Shown: piece by piece, positions 44,329 through 53,346 of the stretch
Position numbering within the stretch: the stretch's first letter is position 1
Layout: every line of letters starts with the position of its first letter
Assembly (NCBI RefSeq): GCF_002286985.1
Contig: NZ_NSKC01000003.1
Span: forward strand, 310,001-374,000
Length of the DNA: 64,000 bases
Source of the DNA: Halorubrum salipaludis
GTDB taxonomy: Archaea; Halobacteriota; Halobacteria; Halobacteriales; Haloferacaceae
Reading direction: 5' to 3'
Program-made: the position numbers and the translations under genes
The notes under the pieces: model-generated
What the model saw: the letters and a program-made list of their open reading frames with translations, nothing else
What the model was told of the DNA's origin: nothing
Databases searched by the model: none

Positions 44329-46442
44329 GGCCGCATCACCTCCTCCGGAAGCCGCGTGTCGACGATGAGCTCGATCAGCTCCAGGAAGCCCATCTCGTAG
44401 GGGATCACGCCGAGCAGCACCGCGAGGCTCATCGCGGTGAGGATCGGAGCGAGCATGAACCAGGTGGACTCGCGCCCGCGGAGGGCGTCGAGACCGGCGA
44501 CGTGCTCCCAGCCGCCCGCGGGCGGTCCGCCGGCGTGGCCGTGGTCGGCGTGGTCTGCGTGGGTCGTGTCGTCGTGGGCGGTTTCACCGCGACCGGCGTC
44601 ATCGCCGACGCGGTCCGGCTCGCTGCCGCCCCCGTCATGGTCGTCGCTCCGACCCACGCCGAACGGCACGTCCGCGTCCGACGGGCGCTGGTCGACCGCG
44701 TAATCACCCGTGTCGACGCGCTCCGCGGGCTCGGAGAAGTCCCGGTCGCTCGTGTCGAAGTCCGGGCGGACGACCCCGTCCTCGTCGGTCGGGAGGTCGT
44801 CCATCTCCGCGTCGGGGATGTCGGAGTCGTCCGGCACCTCGGCGTCGTCGGACTCCGCGTCCCCGGCGTCGACCGCCGAGTCGCCCTCGGCGCTCTCGAC
44901 GACCTCGTCGATGTCGGCCTCGTCGTCTTCTTCTCCGTCTTCGTCCTCTGGTCGGCCCCCGTCTGTCGCCGCGTCATCAGCTTCGCGACCCCCATCGGTC
45001 GCCGCCAGCGTCGACCGCGACTCCCCGCCCATCCGGAAGTCGACGAGCGGCTTCGCGTCGTGGGCGTCCTCCGCCTCGAAGAAGGCGGTGTAGATCACCG
45101 GCCAGAAGTACGCGATGTTGAGGACGCCGGAGAGCAGCAGCGCCCCGACGAGGTAGTAGGCGACCGGCGTCAGCTCGGCGCCCATCCGGACCCCGCCGAT
45201 CAGCATGTAGTACTTGCTGACGAACCCGGCGAGCAGCGGGATCCCCGCCATCCCGAGCGAGGCGACGGTAAAGGCCCCCATCGTCAGGGGCATCCGCTTG
45301 CCGATCCCCGCCATCTCGGAGATGTAGTCGGTGTGCGTCGAGACGTGGAGGTTCCCCGCACAGAAGAACAGGGTGAGCTTCATGAACGCGTGCGCCGGGA
45401 TGTGCAGCAGCGCGCCGACGAGCCCGTACCAGCCGAACAGCCCGAGTCCGAGGATGATGTAGCTCAGCTGGCTCACCGTCGAGTAGGCGAGGCGCTGTTT
45501 CAGGTGGTCCTTCCGCAGCGCGATGATGGAGGCCGCGGTGAGCGTGATCGCGCCGATCGTCGAGAGGACGAGCCCGGCCGAGAAGCCGAAGGGGAGCGAG
45601 AGATCGAAGACGAGCTCCGGCCCGAACACGTCGAGGACGACGCGCGAGACGCCGAACGCGCCGGACTTGACGACCGCGACCGCGTGGAGCAGCCCGGAGA
45701 CGGGCGTCGGCGCGACCATCGCCTCGGGGAGCCACTGGTGAAGCGGCATGATGCCGGCCTTCACGCCGAACCCGATCGCGAGGAGGAAGAAGGCGAGCAT
45801 CGCGAGGCCGGGGTCCGCGTTCGCCAGCTCCTGAATACCGCCGGCGGTGAACGAGACGTTGCCGGCGATCAGGTAGACGAGCGCGGTTCCGGCGAGGACG
45901 AGCACGCCGCCGCCGAACATCGTGTACGCGAGATACTTCCGGCCCGCCGCGCGGGCCTCGTCGGTCTCGTCGTGGGCGACGAGCGGGTACGTCGCGATCG
46001 AGAGGATCTCGTAGAACACGAAGATCGTCACGAGGTTGCCCGCGAACGCGATCCCCATCGTCGCCGACAGCGACACCGCGAACGCGGCGAAGTACCGCGT
46101 CTGGTTCGTCTCGTCGTTCCCGCGCATGTAGCCGATGCTGTAGAACGACGTGACGATCCAGAGCCCGCTCGCGAGGAACGCGAACAGCATGCCCAGCGCG
46201 TCGGCGCGCAGCACGAACTCGATGCCGGGCAGGAACGCCCCGAGCGACCACTCGAAGACGGCGCCGTCGAGGACGGCCGGCAGCATCGAGGCAACGATCG
46301 CGAACTTCGCGACCGCCGCCGCGATCGTCCACCCCTCGCGGACGTTCGGGGAACGGTACGACGCGACGATGAAGAACGCCGCGACGAACGAGACCAGGAC
46401 CGCCAGTAGGGGTCGTAGATCGGTTATGGGTACGTCAGTCAT
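44325..46442 (-). CDS. Mrp-type antiporter, MnhD-like subunit 2 with a long acidic insert
   Basis: A 705-aa subunit. The first 460 residues are the usual NuoN/MnhD membrane core (FFVFYEILSIATYPLVAHDETDEARAAGRKYLAYTMFGGG; WLPEAMVAPTPVSGLLHAVAVVKSGAFG). About residues 470-660 are a hydrophilic, Asp/Glu-rich insert, and a final pair of helices follows (LAPILTAMSLAVLLG). The usual length is about 500-550 aa, so the insert of about 190 residues stands out. The ATG at 46442 overlaps the previous stop (ATGA). Confidence 0.85.
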   Translation of the reverse strand: MTDVPITDLRPLLAVLVSFVAAFFIVASYRSPNVREGWTIAAAVAKFAIVASMLPAVLDGAVFEWSLGAFLPGIEFVLRADALGMLFAFLASGLWIVTSFYSIGYMRGNDETNQTRYFAAFAVSLSATMGIAFAGNLVTIFVFYEILSIATYPLVAHDETDEARAAGRKYLAYTMFGGGVLVLAGTALVYLIAGNVSFTAGGIQELANADPGLAMLAFFLLAIGFGVKAGIMPLHQWLPEAMVAPTPVSGLLHAVAVVKSGAFGVSRVVLDVFGPELVFDLSLPFGFSAGLVLSTIGAITLTAASIIALRKDHLKQRLAYSTVSQLSYIILGLGLFGWYGLVGALLHIPAHAFMKLTLFFCAGNLHVSTHTDYISEMAGIGKRMPLTMGAFTVASLGMAGIPLLAGFVSKYYMLIGGVRMGAELTPVAYYLVGALLLSGVLNIAYFWPVIYTAFFEAEDAHDAKPLVDFRMGGESRSTLAATDGGREADDAATDGGRPEDEDGEEDDEADIDEVVESAEGDSAVDAGDAESDDAEVPDDSDIPDAEMDDLPTDEDGVVRPDFDTSDRDFSEPAERVDTGDYAVDQRPSDADVPFGVGRSDDHDGGGSEPDRVGDDAGRGETAHDDTTHADHADHGHAGGPPAGGWEHVAGLDALRGRESTWFMLAPILTAMSLAVLLGVIPYEMGFLELIELIVDTRLPEEVMRP

Positions 46443-48106
46443 GCGAACACCTCCGTGAGGAACGGGTCGAACCACTCGAACAGCGCGTAGCCGGCGAACC
46501 CGAGCGCGACGGTCGCGAGCGCCGCGAGGACCAAGATCACGAGCGGGGCCGAGGGCACGCGGTCGGGAACGAACCGCGATCGCGGCGCCCCCTCGACCGG
46601 CGTGAGGGGGGCGTCGCTTTCGGTCCCGGATCCGGCGGCGGCCGCCGGTTCGCGGCCGCCGTCGGCAGCGACGCCGGTGCCGTGGGCGTCTTGGTGGCCG
46701 TCGTCACCGTGACCGTCCTCGTCGTGCCCGTCACCGTGGTCGCCTTCGCCGTGACCGTCGGAGAGCCCGACGCCGGCGAAGTAGAACCGCTCTATCACCC
46801 GCGCGACGTACGACAGCGTGAACAGCGTGCTGACGAAGATCACGGCCGCGATCCCGATCCCGGCCGGGTCACCGCCGTCCAGGCTCGCCTCGACCGCGCC
46901 GACGCCGATGTACCACTTCCCGAGGAAGCCGATCGACGGCGGGATCCCGACGAGGCCGAGCCCGAGCAGGGCGACCGCGCCGGCCGTGTACGGCGCGGAC
47001 CGGGCCGCGCTCGCGAGGTCGTCGAGCTCGCGGGCGCCGTAGCCGAGCGCCAGCAGCCCGATCCCGAGGAACAGTCCGAACTTCAGGAGTCCGTGGCCGA
47101 CGAGGTGGACGATCCCGCCGAGCAGCGCGGTCTCGTTCGCGAGCGCGACCGCGGCGACGATCATCCCGAACTGGGCGACCGAGGAGTACGCGAACATCCG
47201 CTTGAGGTCGGACTGCATCGCCGCGAGCGCGGAGCCCGCGAGGATCGACGCGCCGGCGACGATCAGCATGACCGTCGTGATCGCGTCGTTGGCCGCGAGG
47301 AAGTCGACCGTGAAGACGGTGTACGACACCCGGATCAGCGCGTACGCGCTCGCGGTCGACACGAGCGCGGCGACGATCGTCGTCACCGCGTCCGGCGCGC
47401 GCTGGTACGCGTCCGGCTGCCACGCGTGGATCGGGAACACGGCGATCTTCAGGCCGAGCCCGGCGACGATCAGCGCGTAGCTCGCGCGGATCAGCGGGTC
47501 GGCGTAGCTCGCCTGCTCGACGATCTGGACCTGCATGTCGAGCATGTTGAGCGTCCCCGTCGCGAGGAACGCGTAGCCGACGCCCAGCAGGTACAGCGAG
47601 GCGCCGACCGTCCCCACCACGAGGTACTTCAGGGAGGCGTACGCGCTCGCCCCGGATCGGTCCGCCGCGATGAGCGCGTACGTCGAGATCCCGACGATCT
47701 CGAGGAAGACGAACATGTTGAACAGGTCGCCCGTGAGCACGAGCCCGGTGAGCCCGCCGACCAAGAGCAGGTAGCCGCTGTAAAACGAGTTGCCGCGCGG
47801 CCCGGCGACGCGCGCGAACGCGAGCGTCGCCAGCGAGACGGCGGCGACGAGGGCGAGCACCGCGACCGACAGCTCGTCGGCCACCAGCTCGATCCCGATC
47901 GGCGGCTCGTACGTGCCGAGCGCGTGCGAGAGCGGCCCGTTTCGGGCCACCTCGACGCCGATCGCCGTCGCGAGCCCGGCGAGGGCGGTCGTCGCGACCG
48001 CCGCCACCGGCCAGCCCGCGCGCTCGTACTTCAGGCCGAGCGCGAGCGGGAGCGTCGCGGCGACGAGCGGGAGGGCGATGGCGACCGGGAGGAGCACGTC
48101 ACTCAT
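46439..48106 (-). CDS. mnhD: Mrp-type antiporter subunit D (MnhD-like 1)
   Basis: A 555-aa proton-conducting subunit with about 14 helices. DLFNMFVFLEIVGISTYALIA and HAWQPDAYQRAPDAVTTIVAALVSTASAYALIR are the conserved lysine/glutamate helices. A His/Asp-rich cytoplasmic loop (GHGEGDHGDGHDEDGHGDDGHQD, residues about 455-480) precedes the last helix and may bind metal. The ATG at 48106 is backed by a GGAGG 8 bases upstream and overlaps the mnhC end by 8 bases. Confidence 0.88.
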   Translation of the reverse strand: MSDVLLPVAIALPLVAATLPLALGLKYERAGWPVAAVATTALAGLATAIGVEVARNGPLSHALGTYEPPIGIELVADELSVAVLALVAAVSLATLAFARVAGPRGNSFYSGYLLLVGGLTGLVLTGDLFNMFVFLEIVGISTYALIAADRSGASAYASLKYLVVGTVGASLYLLGVGYAFLATGTLNMLDMQVQIVEQASYADPLIRASYALIVAGLGLKIAVFPIHAWQPDAYQRAPDAVTTIVAALVSTASAYALIRVSYTVFTVDFLAANDAITTVMLIVAGASILAGSALAAMQSDLKRMFAYSSVAQFGMIVAAVALANETALLGGIVHLVGHGLLKFGLFLGIGLLALGYGARELDDLASAARSAPYTAGAVALLGLGLVGIPPSIGFLGKWYIGVGAVEASLDGGDPAGIGIAAVIFVSTLFTLSYVARVIERFYFAGVGLSDGHGEGDHGDGHDEDGHGDDGHQDAHGTGVAADGGREPAAAAGSGTESDAPLTPVEGAPRSRFVPDRVPSAPLVILVLAALATVALGFAGYALFEWFDPFLTEVFA

Positions 48107-48656
48107 CCGTCTCACCTCCGTCTGCGACCGCGGACTCGTCGGCCGGAGTCCCGCCGGCGCCGGCGCCGCCGAGCGCCGGCCGCTCGGGGAGCGACCCCTC
48201 GTCGCGCAGCAGGTCGCGGAGCACGTCGGTGCGGAGCGTCCCGTACTCGTCGTAGATGCGGATACAGAGCGCGAGCCCCACCGCGGTGAGGCTCACGCCG
48301 ACGACGATGGCGGTGAGCACGATCACGTGCGGGAGCGGGCTGACGAACGTCTGCGTCTCGGCTGCCCCCTCGGGAATGATCGGGATCGCGCCGCCCTCAA
48401 CGTACGCCGAGGTGATGAAAAGCAGGAATATGGCCGTCTGAAACAGGTTGAGACCGATTATCTTCTTCACGAGGTTGGGGTTGGCGATCATCATGTAGAG
48501 GCCGATACACAACAGGAGCGCGAACGCGACGTACGCGTGTCTCGTCGTCAACACGTCGACCGCCGAGGCGGCCGCCGTCCCGGAGGCGAGGACCGAGACG
48601 AGGGCGGACGCGGGGGCCGAGGCGGCGCCGACCGCGGCGTCGAGAGCGCCCGTCAT
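48099..48656 (-). CDS. mnhC: Mrp-type antiporter subunit C (NuoK-like)
   Basis: A 185-aa subunit whose middle part is the NuoK/MnhC core of three helices: YVAFALLLCIGLYMMIANPNLVKKIIGLNLFQTAIFLLF and PLPHVIVLTAIVVGVSLTAVGLALCIRIYDEYG. Both ends carry low-complexity extensions (Ala/Ser-rich at the start, Gly/Glu-rich at the end). It overlaps mnhB by 4 bases. Confidence 0.9.
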   Translation of the reverse strand: MTGALDAAVGAASAPASALVSVLASGTAAASAVDVLTTRHAYVAFALLLCIGLYMMIANPNLVKKIIGLNLFQTAIFLLFITSAYVEGGAIPIIPEGAAETQTFVSPLPHVIVLTAIVVGVSLTAVGLALCIRIYDEYGTLRTDVLRDLLRDEGSLPERPALGGAGAGGTPADESAVADGGETDE

Positions 48657-49342
48657 CGGTCACCCCCGGCGTCGGCCGACTCCCCGTCGAGCGAGCCGTC
48701 CTCATCGAGCGAGCCGTCCTCATCGAGCGATCCGTTTCCGAACCCGCCGTTCTCGGTGGCGAAGCCGTTCGCCAACAGGAAGAACAGCCCCATGAGCACG
48801 CCGGCGACGATGGGCGCGATCCCAATCACCTCCACGCCCTCCATCCCGTACTTGACGGGGTCGAGGATCGGGATCGGCAGCAGGTCGTACTGGAGGAACG
48901 CCCCGCCGAGCGCGACCGGGACGAGCCCGATCCCGGCGAACGCGAGGGCGCCGCCGACCGCGAGTGCGACGACGACGGTGTTCGCGAGCCAGTCGCGCGT
49001 CGACTCGATGCCGAACGCGAACGCGATCATGAACACCACGGCGGCCATGATCGCGCCGCCCTGAAACCCGCCGCCGGGCGAGCCGCTCCCGTGGAAGGTG
49101 ATGAAGAGGCCGAAGGTGAACGCGAACGGCGCGACCACCTTCACGGTCGGCATGATCACCTGGCTCTCGGTGTAGGGCGTCCCCTGCCGCGCGTCCGAGT
49201 CGAGCCGCCCCGACCGGGGGGCGGCGCGGTGCGGCGGGAGCTCCTCGCCGGCCCCCTCGTCCGTCGAGGCGTCGGCGGTCGCGTCGACCGGGTCGTCGGT
49301 TGCTGTGTCGGTCATGTCGGTGTCGTCGACGGCGTCGCTCAT
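48653..49342 (-). CDS. mnhB: Mrp-type antiporter subunit B
   Basis: A 229-aa subunit. The acidic N-terminus of 65 residues is followed by MPTVKVVAPFAFTFGLFITFHGSGSPGGGFQGGAIMAAVVFMIAFAFG, the MnhB signature with HG..PGGGFQ. The C-terminal tail holds three copies of the hexamer GSLDED or a variant, from an 18-bp tandem repeat near 48690-48735. The ATG at 49342 overlaps the previous stop. Confidence 0.9.
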   Translation of the reverse strand: MSDAVDDTDMTDTATDDPVDATADASTDEGAGEELPPHRAAPRSGRLDSDARQGTPYTESQVIMPTVKVVAPFAFTFGLFITFHGSGSPGGGFQGGAIMAAVVFMIAFAFGIESTRDWLANTVVVALAVGGALAFAGIGLVPVALGGAFLQYDLLPIPILDPVKYGMEGVEVIGIAPIVAGVLMGLFFLLANGFATENGGFGNGSLDEDGSLDEDGSLDGESADAGGDR

Positions 49343-49965
49343 GCGAACACCTCCCGGTGGAGCACGAGCAGCGCGGCGATTCCGCCGGCGAAGACGACGA
49401 CCGCCTCGCCGAAGGTGTCGAATCCGCGGAACGCCGCCAGCACGGCCATCACGGTGTTTTCCACGTGGGTCTGTGCGTACGTCTCCGCGAGGTACCACTG
49501 CGTCACGTCCGGGTTCGACCAGACCGGCGCGTCCGGCGAGCCGATCGCCGGGATGTCTCCCATGGTGAGCAACAGCCCGGCGAAGAGGAACCCGGCGGCG
49601 CCGGCGGCGGGGAGGTTCACCGATTCGAACGCCGCCTCGTGGTCGATCCGGGTCGTCTTCGCGAGCGTCAACAGCAGGAGGACCGTCGTCACGCCGGCGG
49701 AGATCGCGGCCTCCGTCAGCGCCACGTCGGGCGCGCGGTAGAACGTGTACAGTGCGGCCATCCCGAGGCTGTACGCCCCGAAGACGATGACCGCCGCGAG
49801 CACGTCCCGGGCGAACGCGGTCGCGAGCGCCGTGAGCACGACGAACGCGAGCAGGCTCGCCTCGATCGCGGTGACCTGCGCGACGACCGGGGCGGCGGAG
49901 AGGGGGCCCGCGGAGGCGGGGACCGCGGCGGCCGACCCGCCCGCGAGGGAGAGCGCGCCCGTCAT
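49339..49965 (-). CDS. Mrp-type antiporter, MbhD/DUF4040 subunit (MnhA C-terminal-like)
   Basis: A 208-aa membrane protein. ARDVLAAVIVFGAYSLGMAALYTFYRAPDVALTEAAISAGVTTVLLL is the DUF4040 core, equivalent to part of the C-terminal half of bacterial MrpA. A further helix at the C-terminus resembles the MbhE-like piece (AVLAAFRGFDTFGEAVVVFAGGIAALLVL). The ATG at 49965 fits the overlap with the MnhG stop. Confidence 0.86.
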   Translation of the reverse strand: MTGALSLAGGSAAAVPASAGPLSAAPVVAQVTAIEASLLAFVVLTALATAFARDVLAAVIVFGAYSLGMAALYTFYRAPDVALTEAAISAGVTTVLLLLTLAKTTRIDHEAAFESVNLPAAGAAGFLFAGLLLTMGDIPAIGSPDAPVWSNPDVTQWYLAETYAQTHVENTVMAVLAAFRGFDTFGEAVVVFAGGIAALLVLHREVFA

Positions 49966-50291
49966 CGGCGCTCGTCCCCCTCGGTCCACGGCACGGTCCC
50001 TTCCTCGAAGGCGGCCCGGGCGATCGCGTGGGCCGCCGTCGGGTTCGTCACGAAGATGAAGAACAGCAGGAGCACGCTCTTGACTCCGGCCGCCTCCCAG
50101 CCGATCGTGAGCGCGACCGCCGCCAGCCCGAAGCCGGCGCCGAGCGTGTCCGCCTGCGAGGCGGTGTGCGCCCGCGAGTACACGTCCGGAAGCCGGAGGA
50201 CGCCCGTCATCGAGACGAACGTGAAGAACAGCCCGAGCAGCGTGAACGCGACGACGAGCGCCACGCGGGCGGTCCCGAGCGCGTCGATCAC
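49962..50291 (-). CDS. mnhG: Mrp-type antiporter subunit G
   Basis: A 109-aa subunit with three helices and the MnhG block GVLRLPDVYSRAHTASQADTLGAGFGL. The GTG start overlaps the mnhF stop (GTGA). The C-terminal tail is short and charged. Confidence 0.9.
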   Translation of the reverse strand: MIDALGTARVALVVAFTLLGLFFTFVSMTGVLRLPDVYSRAHTASQADTLGAGFGLAAVALTIGWEAAGVKSVLLLFFIFVTNPTAAHAIARAAFEEGTVPWTEGDERR

Positions 50292-50593
50292 AGCACACCA
50301 CCCCGCTCGACGGTGAACTTCGAGATGGCGATCGCCATCAGGAAGTTCAACAGCGCGTACACTAAGGCGATGTCGAGGAACGTCGGCTCCGAGAGCGCGG
50401 CGCTCAGGATGGCGAGGATGACGACGGTGTTCGTCCCGAGGACGTTCACCGCGAGCACTCGGTCCTGCATCGTCGGCCCCTTCACGGCCCGGTAGAGCAT
50501 CCCGATCGCGAGCACGGTGAACCCCGCGGCCGCGAGAAGCAGGAAGTCGCCGACGGTGTAGCCGGCGACGAGCGCGGCGTCGACGACGCTCAT
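50288..50593 (-). CDS. mnhF: Mrp-type antiporter subunit F
   Basis: A 101-aa subunit with three helices. MLYRAVKGPTMQDRVLAVNVLGTNTVVILAILS is the MnhF signature, including the conserved RxxxGP..DR segment. It is coupled to mnhE and mnhG by 4-base overlaps. Confidence 0.9.
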   Translation of the reverse strand: MSVVDAALVAGYTVGDFLLLAAAGFTVLAIGMLYRAVKGPTMQDRVLAVNVLGTNTVVILAILSAALSEPTFLDIALVYALLNFLMAIAISKFTVERGGVL

Positions 50594-51864
50594 CCGTCGG
50601 TCACCTCCGGCGTCGCGGCGTCGCTCCCTTCGTCCGGTTCGGGCGGCGTCTCACCGCTCTCAGAGGGCTCCGCGCCGCCGTCGGCCGCGGCGATCGGCAG
50701 CTCCTCGGTCGCGTCCGGCCCCTGCAGGATCGCGCAGTCGTCGCGCTCGCGCGGGGTCGGGAGCCGCGCCGACGCCCGCCCGTAGTAGACGAACCGCGTC
50801 CAGCGCTCCAGGGACCCGTCGAAGAGCCCGTCGCGGGCGGACGGGATGAGCGAGTGGACGTACAGGTCGCTGTCGCGAGCGCGGACCGTCAGGGTCCCGG
50901 GCGTCAGCGTGATCGAGTTCGCGAGCGTCATCAGCGGGAGCCCGCTGCCGACGATCACGCGCATCCGGTTCAGCGTCGGCTCGATCGGGAGCCGCGGGTC
51001 CAGTATCACCCGGGCGATCTCGACGTTCGCCTTGACGATCTCGAAGAGGAGGACGGGGACGTAGATCACGCCGCGAACCACCCGCATCGGTGTCCGCGGA
51101 ATCGCCGGTTCGGTGTCGATGCTGACCCGCGAGAGGGTGATCGAGACGATCGCCGCGGTCGCGATACCCGTCACCCAGTCGAACCAGTAGAACGGGTCGC
51201 CGAGCAGGAGGTAGAAGGCGAGCGAGAAGCCGAACATCGCGACGAACCGGCCCCCGGTCGCCTCGCTCCGGAGCCGCTCGCGCCGGGTCGGTCGGGTCAC
51301 CGGCGCCGTCTCGACGGTCAGTGAGGTGTTCGACAGCGCGAACTCCAGCGGCTGGAGCAGGGTGGTGTTGCCGACGGGCGTGTACTCCGGGTCGAGCAGC
51401 ACCGCGCCGGCGTCGTGCTCCTTCGCGTAGGCGGCGAGCACGCGGACGTAGTCGTCCGGCCCGAACAGGTACTCGTCGGCCCCGATGAGCTCCGTCGCCA
51501 CCGTCACCGGGGGACGGTCCCCGTCGAGGTCGTCGAGGTCGGAGTTCGCCCACGCCTCGGCGCGTTCGAGGACGCGCTCGGCCTTGGCCGCCCGACTGTC
51601 GGCGTCGGGGTCGCCGTTCCGCCACGACGCGATCTCCACGAGGTGGATCGTGGAGAAGCCGTCGTCGACCGCCGCCTCGACCGCGTACGCGATCGTCGCC
51701 CGGAGGGTGGGCGTCGGTTCGACGGGCACGACGAGTCCCCCGGTCGGCGCGGCCGGAGCGCCGCGATCCGCGTCGTCGCCGGAGCGGTCGGCGGCGTCGC
51801 CGCCGGCGGTCCCGCTGCCGGCCCCCTCGTCGTCGGCGTCGCCGGCGGCGTCGGTGTCAGCCAC
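50590..51864 (-). CDS. mnhE: Mrp-type antiporter subunit E with an N-terminal UspA-like domain
   Basis: First gene of the operon, 424 aa. Residues about 40-190 resemble a universal-stress domain (GLVVPVEPTPTLRATIAYAVEAAVDDGFSTIHLVEI ... HDAGAVLLDPEYTP) and would be cytosolic. The MnhE part follows (FVAMFGFSLAFYLLLGDPFYWFDWVTG; RVVRGVIYVPVLLFEIVKANVEIARVILDPRLPIEPTLNRM). The GTG at 51864 is 8 bases after GGAGG; a GTG at 51873 is the alternative. The fusion suggests nucleotide or stress sensing coupled to the antiporter, an inference from the domain only. Confidence 0.87.
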   Translation of the reverse strand: MADTDAAGDADDEGAGSGTAGGDAADRSGDDADRGAPAAPTGGLVVPVEPTPTLRATIAYAVEAAVDDGFSTIHLVEIASWRNGDPDADSRAAKAERVLERAEAWANSDLDDLDGDRPPVTVATELIGADEYLFGPDDYVRVLAAYAKEHDAGAVLLDPEYTPVGNTTLLQPLEFALSNTSLTVETAPVTRPTRRERLRSEATGGRFVAMFGFSLAFYLLLGDPFYWFDWVTGIATAAIVSITLSRVSIDTEPAIPRTPMRVVRGVIYVPVLLFEIVKANVEIARVILDPRLPIEPTLNRMRVIVGSGLPLMTLANSITLTPGTLTVRARDSDLYVHSLIPSARDGLFDGSLERWTRFVYYGRASARLPTPRERDDCAILQGPDATEELPIAAADGGAEPSESGETPPEPDEGSDAATPEVTDG

Positions 51865-52018
51865 CCACCACACCTCCGACGGAGCCGAGTTTCGCCGTCT
51901 CTATGCACATGTGTATCTCTGTCCCGATCCTTTCTCTACCGCCTCAAAACAGTTTGTATCCGCGACGGTTTCGGGGCGAGCGAGGGGTGCGGACCCGTCG
52001 CCGCGGATCGGCCGGTCG

Positions 52019-53188
52019 CTACGCCGACCGACCGAGCTCCGCGGCCAGCCGGTCGGCGATCCGGCCGGCGACGGCGTCCTTCGAGCCGACCGCCTCCTCG
52101 GGCTCGGTCCCCTCCTCGCCGACGAGGAGGACGCGCGTCTCCTCGGCGCCCATCACGCTCGCGTCGTTGGCGACGACGAACGCGAGGCCGACCCGATCGC
52201 GGATCCGCGCCGCCTCGGCGATCATCGCGTCGTCGTCGCCGGACGTCTCGGCTTTGAACCCGACGATCGGGAGGTCCGGGTACGCCTCCCGCACCGAGTC
52301 GATCAGCTTCGGCGTCGGCTCCAGGTCGACCGACAGCGGCGACCCGGACCGGATCTTCTGATCGACCGCGTCGGCGGTGAAGTCGGAGATGGCCGCCGCG
52401 GAGATCAGCGCGTCGGCGGTGGCCGCGGTTCGGCGGCACGCCTCCATCATCTCCGCCGCGGTCTCGACAGCGACCACGTCGGCGTAGGGGACCTCGGGCC
52501 CGTCCTGCACCAGCGTCACGGTCGCGCCCCGGACGTACAGCGCCCGGGCGACGGCCCGGCCGGTCTTCCCCGACGCGCGGTTCGTTAAGATTCGGATCGG
52601 GTCGATCCGCTCTTTCGTCGCGCCCGCGGTGACGACGACGTGGGCCCCCGAGAGCGACCCCGGCGTCGCCGCGCGGGCGACCTCGGTCACGATGTCGTCC
52701 TCGGCGGCAATCTTCGCCTTCCCCTCCTCGATCCGGGGGTCCGCGAACCGGACGCCCCAGTCCTCCAGCCGGTCGAGCGCATCCAGCACGCCCGGGTGGT
52801 CGTACATCGGTTCGTGCATCGCCGGTGCCATCACGACCGGCACGTCGGCGCCGAGCGCGGTCGTCGCGCAGGTCGTGACAGGGGTGTCGTCGATCGCGGC
52901 CGCGACCTTCCCCGCGGTGTTCGCGGTCGCGGGCGCGAGGAGGAGCACGTCGGCCCACCCCTCGCGGCCGCACAGCTCGACGTGTTCCACGCTCCCGGTG
53001 ATCTCGGTGACGACGGGCTCGTCGGTCGCGAAGTCGACCGCCCACGGGTGGACGATGTTCGTCGCCGCCGGGGACATGACGGCGCGGACGCTCGCCCCGT
53101 GGCGGCGCAGCTCGTGGGCGAGTTCGACGACCTTCACCGCCGCGATGCTCCCCGAGACGCCGAGCGCGACGTTGACCCCCTGTAGCAT
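52019..53188 (-). CDS. coaBC: Bifunctional phosphopantothenoylcysteine decarboxylase / phosphopantothenate-cysteine ligase
   Basis: Two consecutive steps of coenzyme A synthesis; 389 aa. The flavin-binding CoaC half shows ALGVSGSIAAVKVVELAHELRRHGA and later PAMHEPMYDHP. The CoaB half shows VVTAGATKERIDPIRILTNRASGKTGRAVA and VGFKAE. It ends 154 bases before the Mrp operon on the same strand. TTATAAG (53215-53221) about 30 bases before the ATG serves as TATA box. Confidence 0.94.
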   Translation of the reverse strand: MLQGVNVALGVSGSIAAVKVVELAHELRRHGASVRAVMSPAATNIVHPWAVDFATDEPVVTEITGSVEHVELCGREGWADVLLLAPATANTAGKVAAAIDDTPVTTCATTALGADVPVVMAPAMHEPMYDHPGVLDALDRLEDWGVRFADPRIEEGKAKIAAEDDIVTEVARAATPGSLSGAHVVVTAGATKERIDPIRILTNRASGKTGRAVARALYVRGATVTLVQDGPEVPYADVVAVETAAEMMEACRRTAATADALISAAAISDFTADAVDQKIRSGSPLSVDLEPTPKLIDSVREAYPDLPIVGFKAETSGDDDAMIAEAARIRDRVGLAFVVANDASVMGAEETRVLLVGEEGTEPEEAVGSKDAVAGRIADRLAAELGRSA

Positions 53189-53280
53189 TACCGAGAGGGT
53201 TCCGGCCCCGGCGGCTTATAAGGTGTCGTTGCGGAACGCCGTCCCTCCGCGGTCGCCGCGCCGCCGGAGAGCCGGCGGCG

Positions 53281-53346
53281 TCGGCGGCGAGCTACTCCTC
53301 GGCTTCGGCGGCGAACTACTCCTCGGCGTCGGCCGCGGGCTACTCC
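53281..53346. repeat. 24-bp tandem repeat over the end of the DUF5797-type gene
   Basis: Three copies of a unit ending CTACTCC (53292-53298, 53316-53322, 53340-53346). On the minus strand each unit reads GGAGTAG in the reading frame of the gene, so its stop codon is followed by two more in-frame stops at 24-base intervals, with GCCGAGG-like spacers. Confidence 0.85.

Noticed and set aside
42661-46409. Long plus-strand frames opposite the Mrp antiporter genes
   Set aside because: Shadows of membrane-protein genes with clear helices and overlapping starts on the minus strand.
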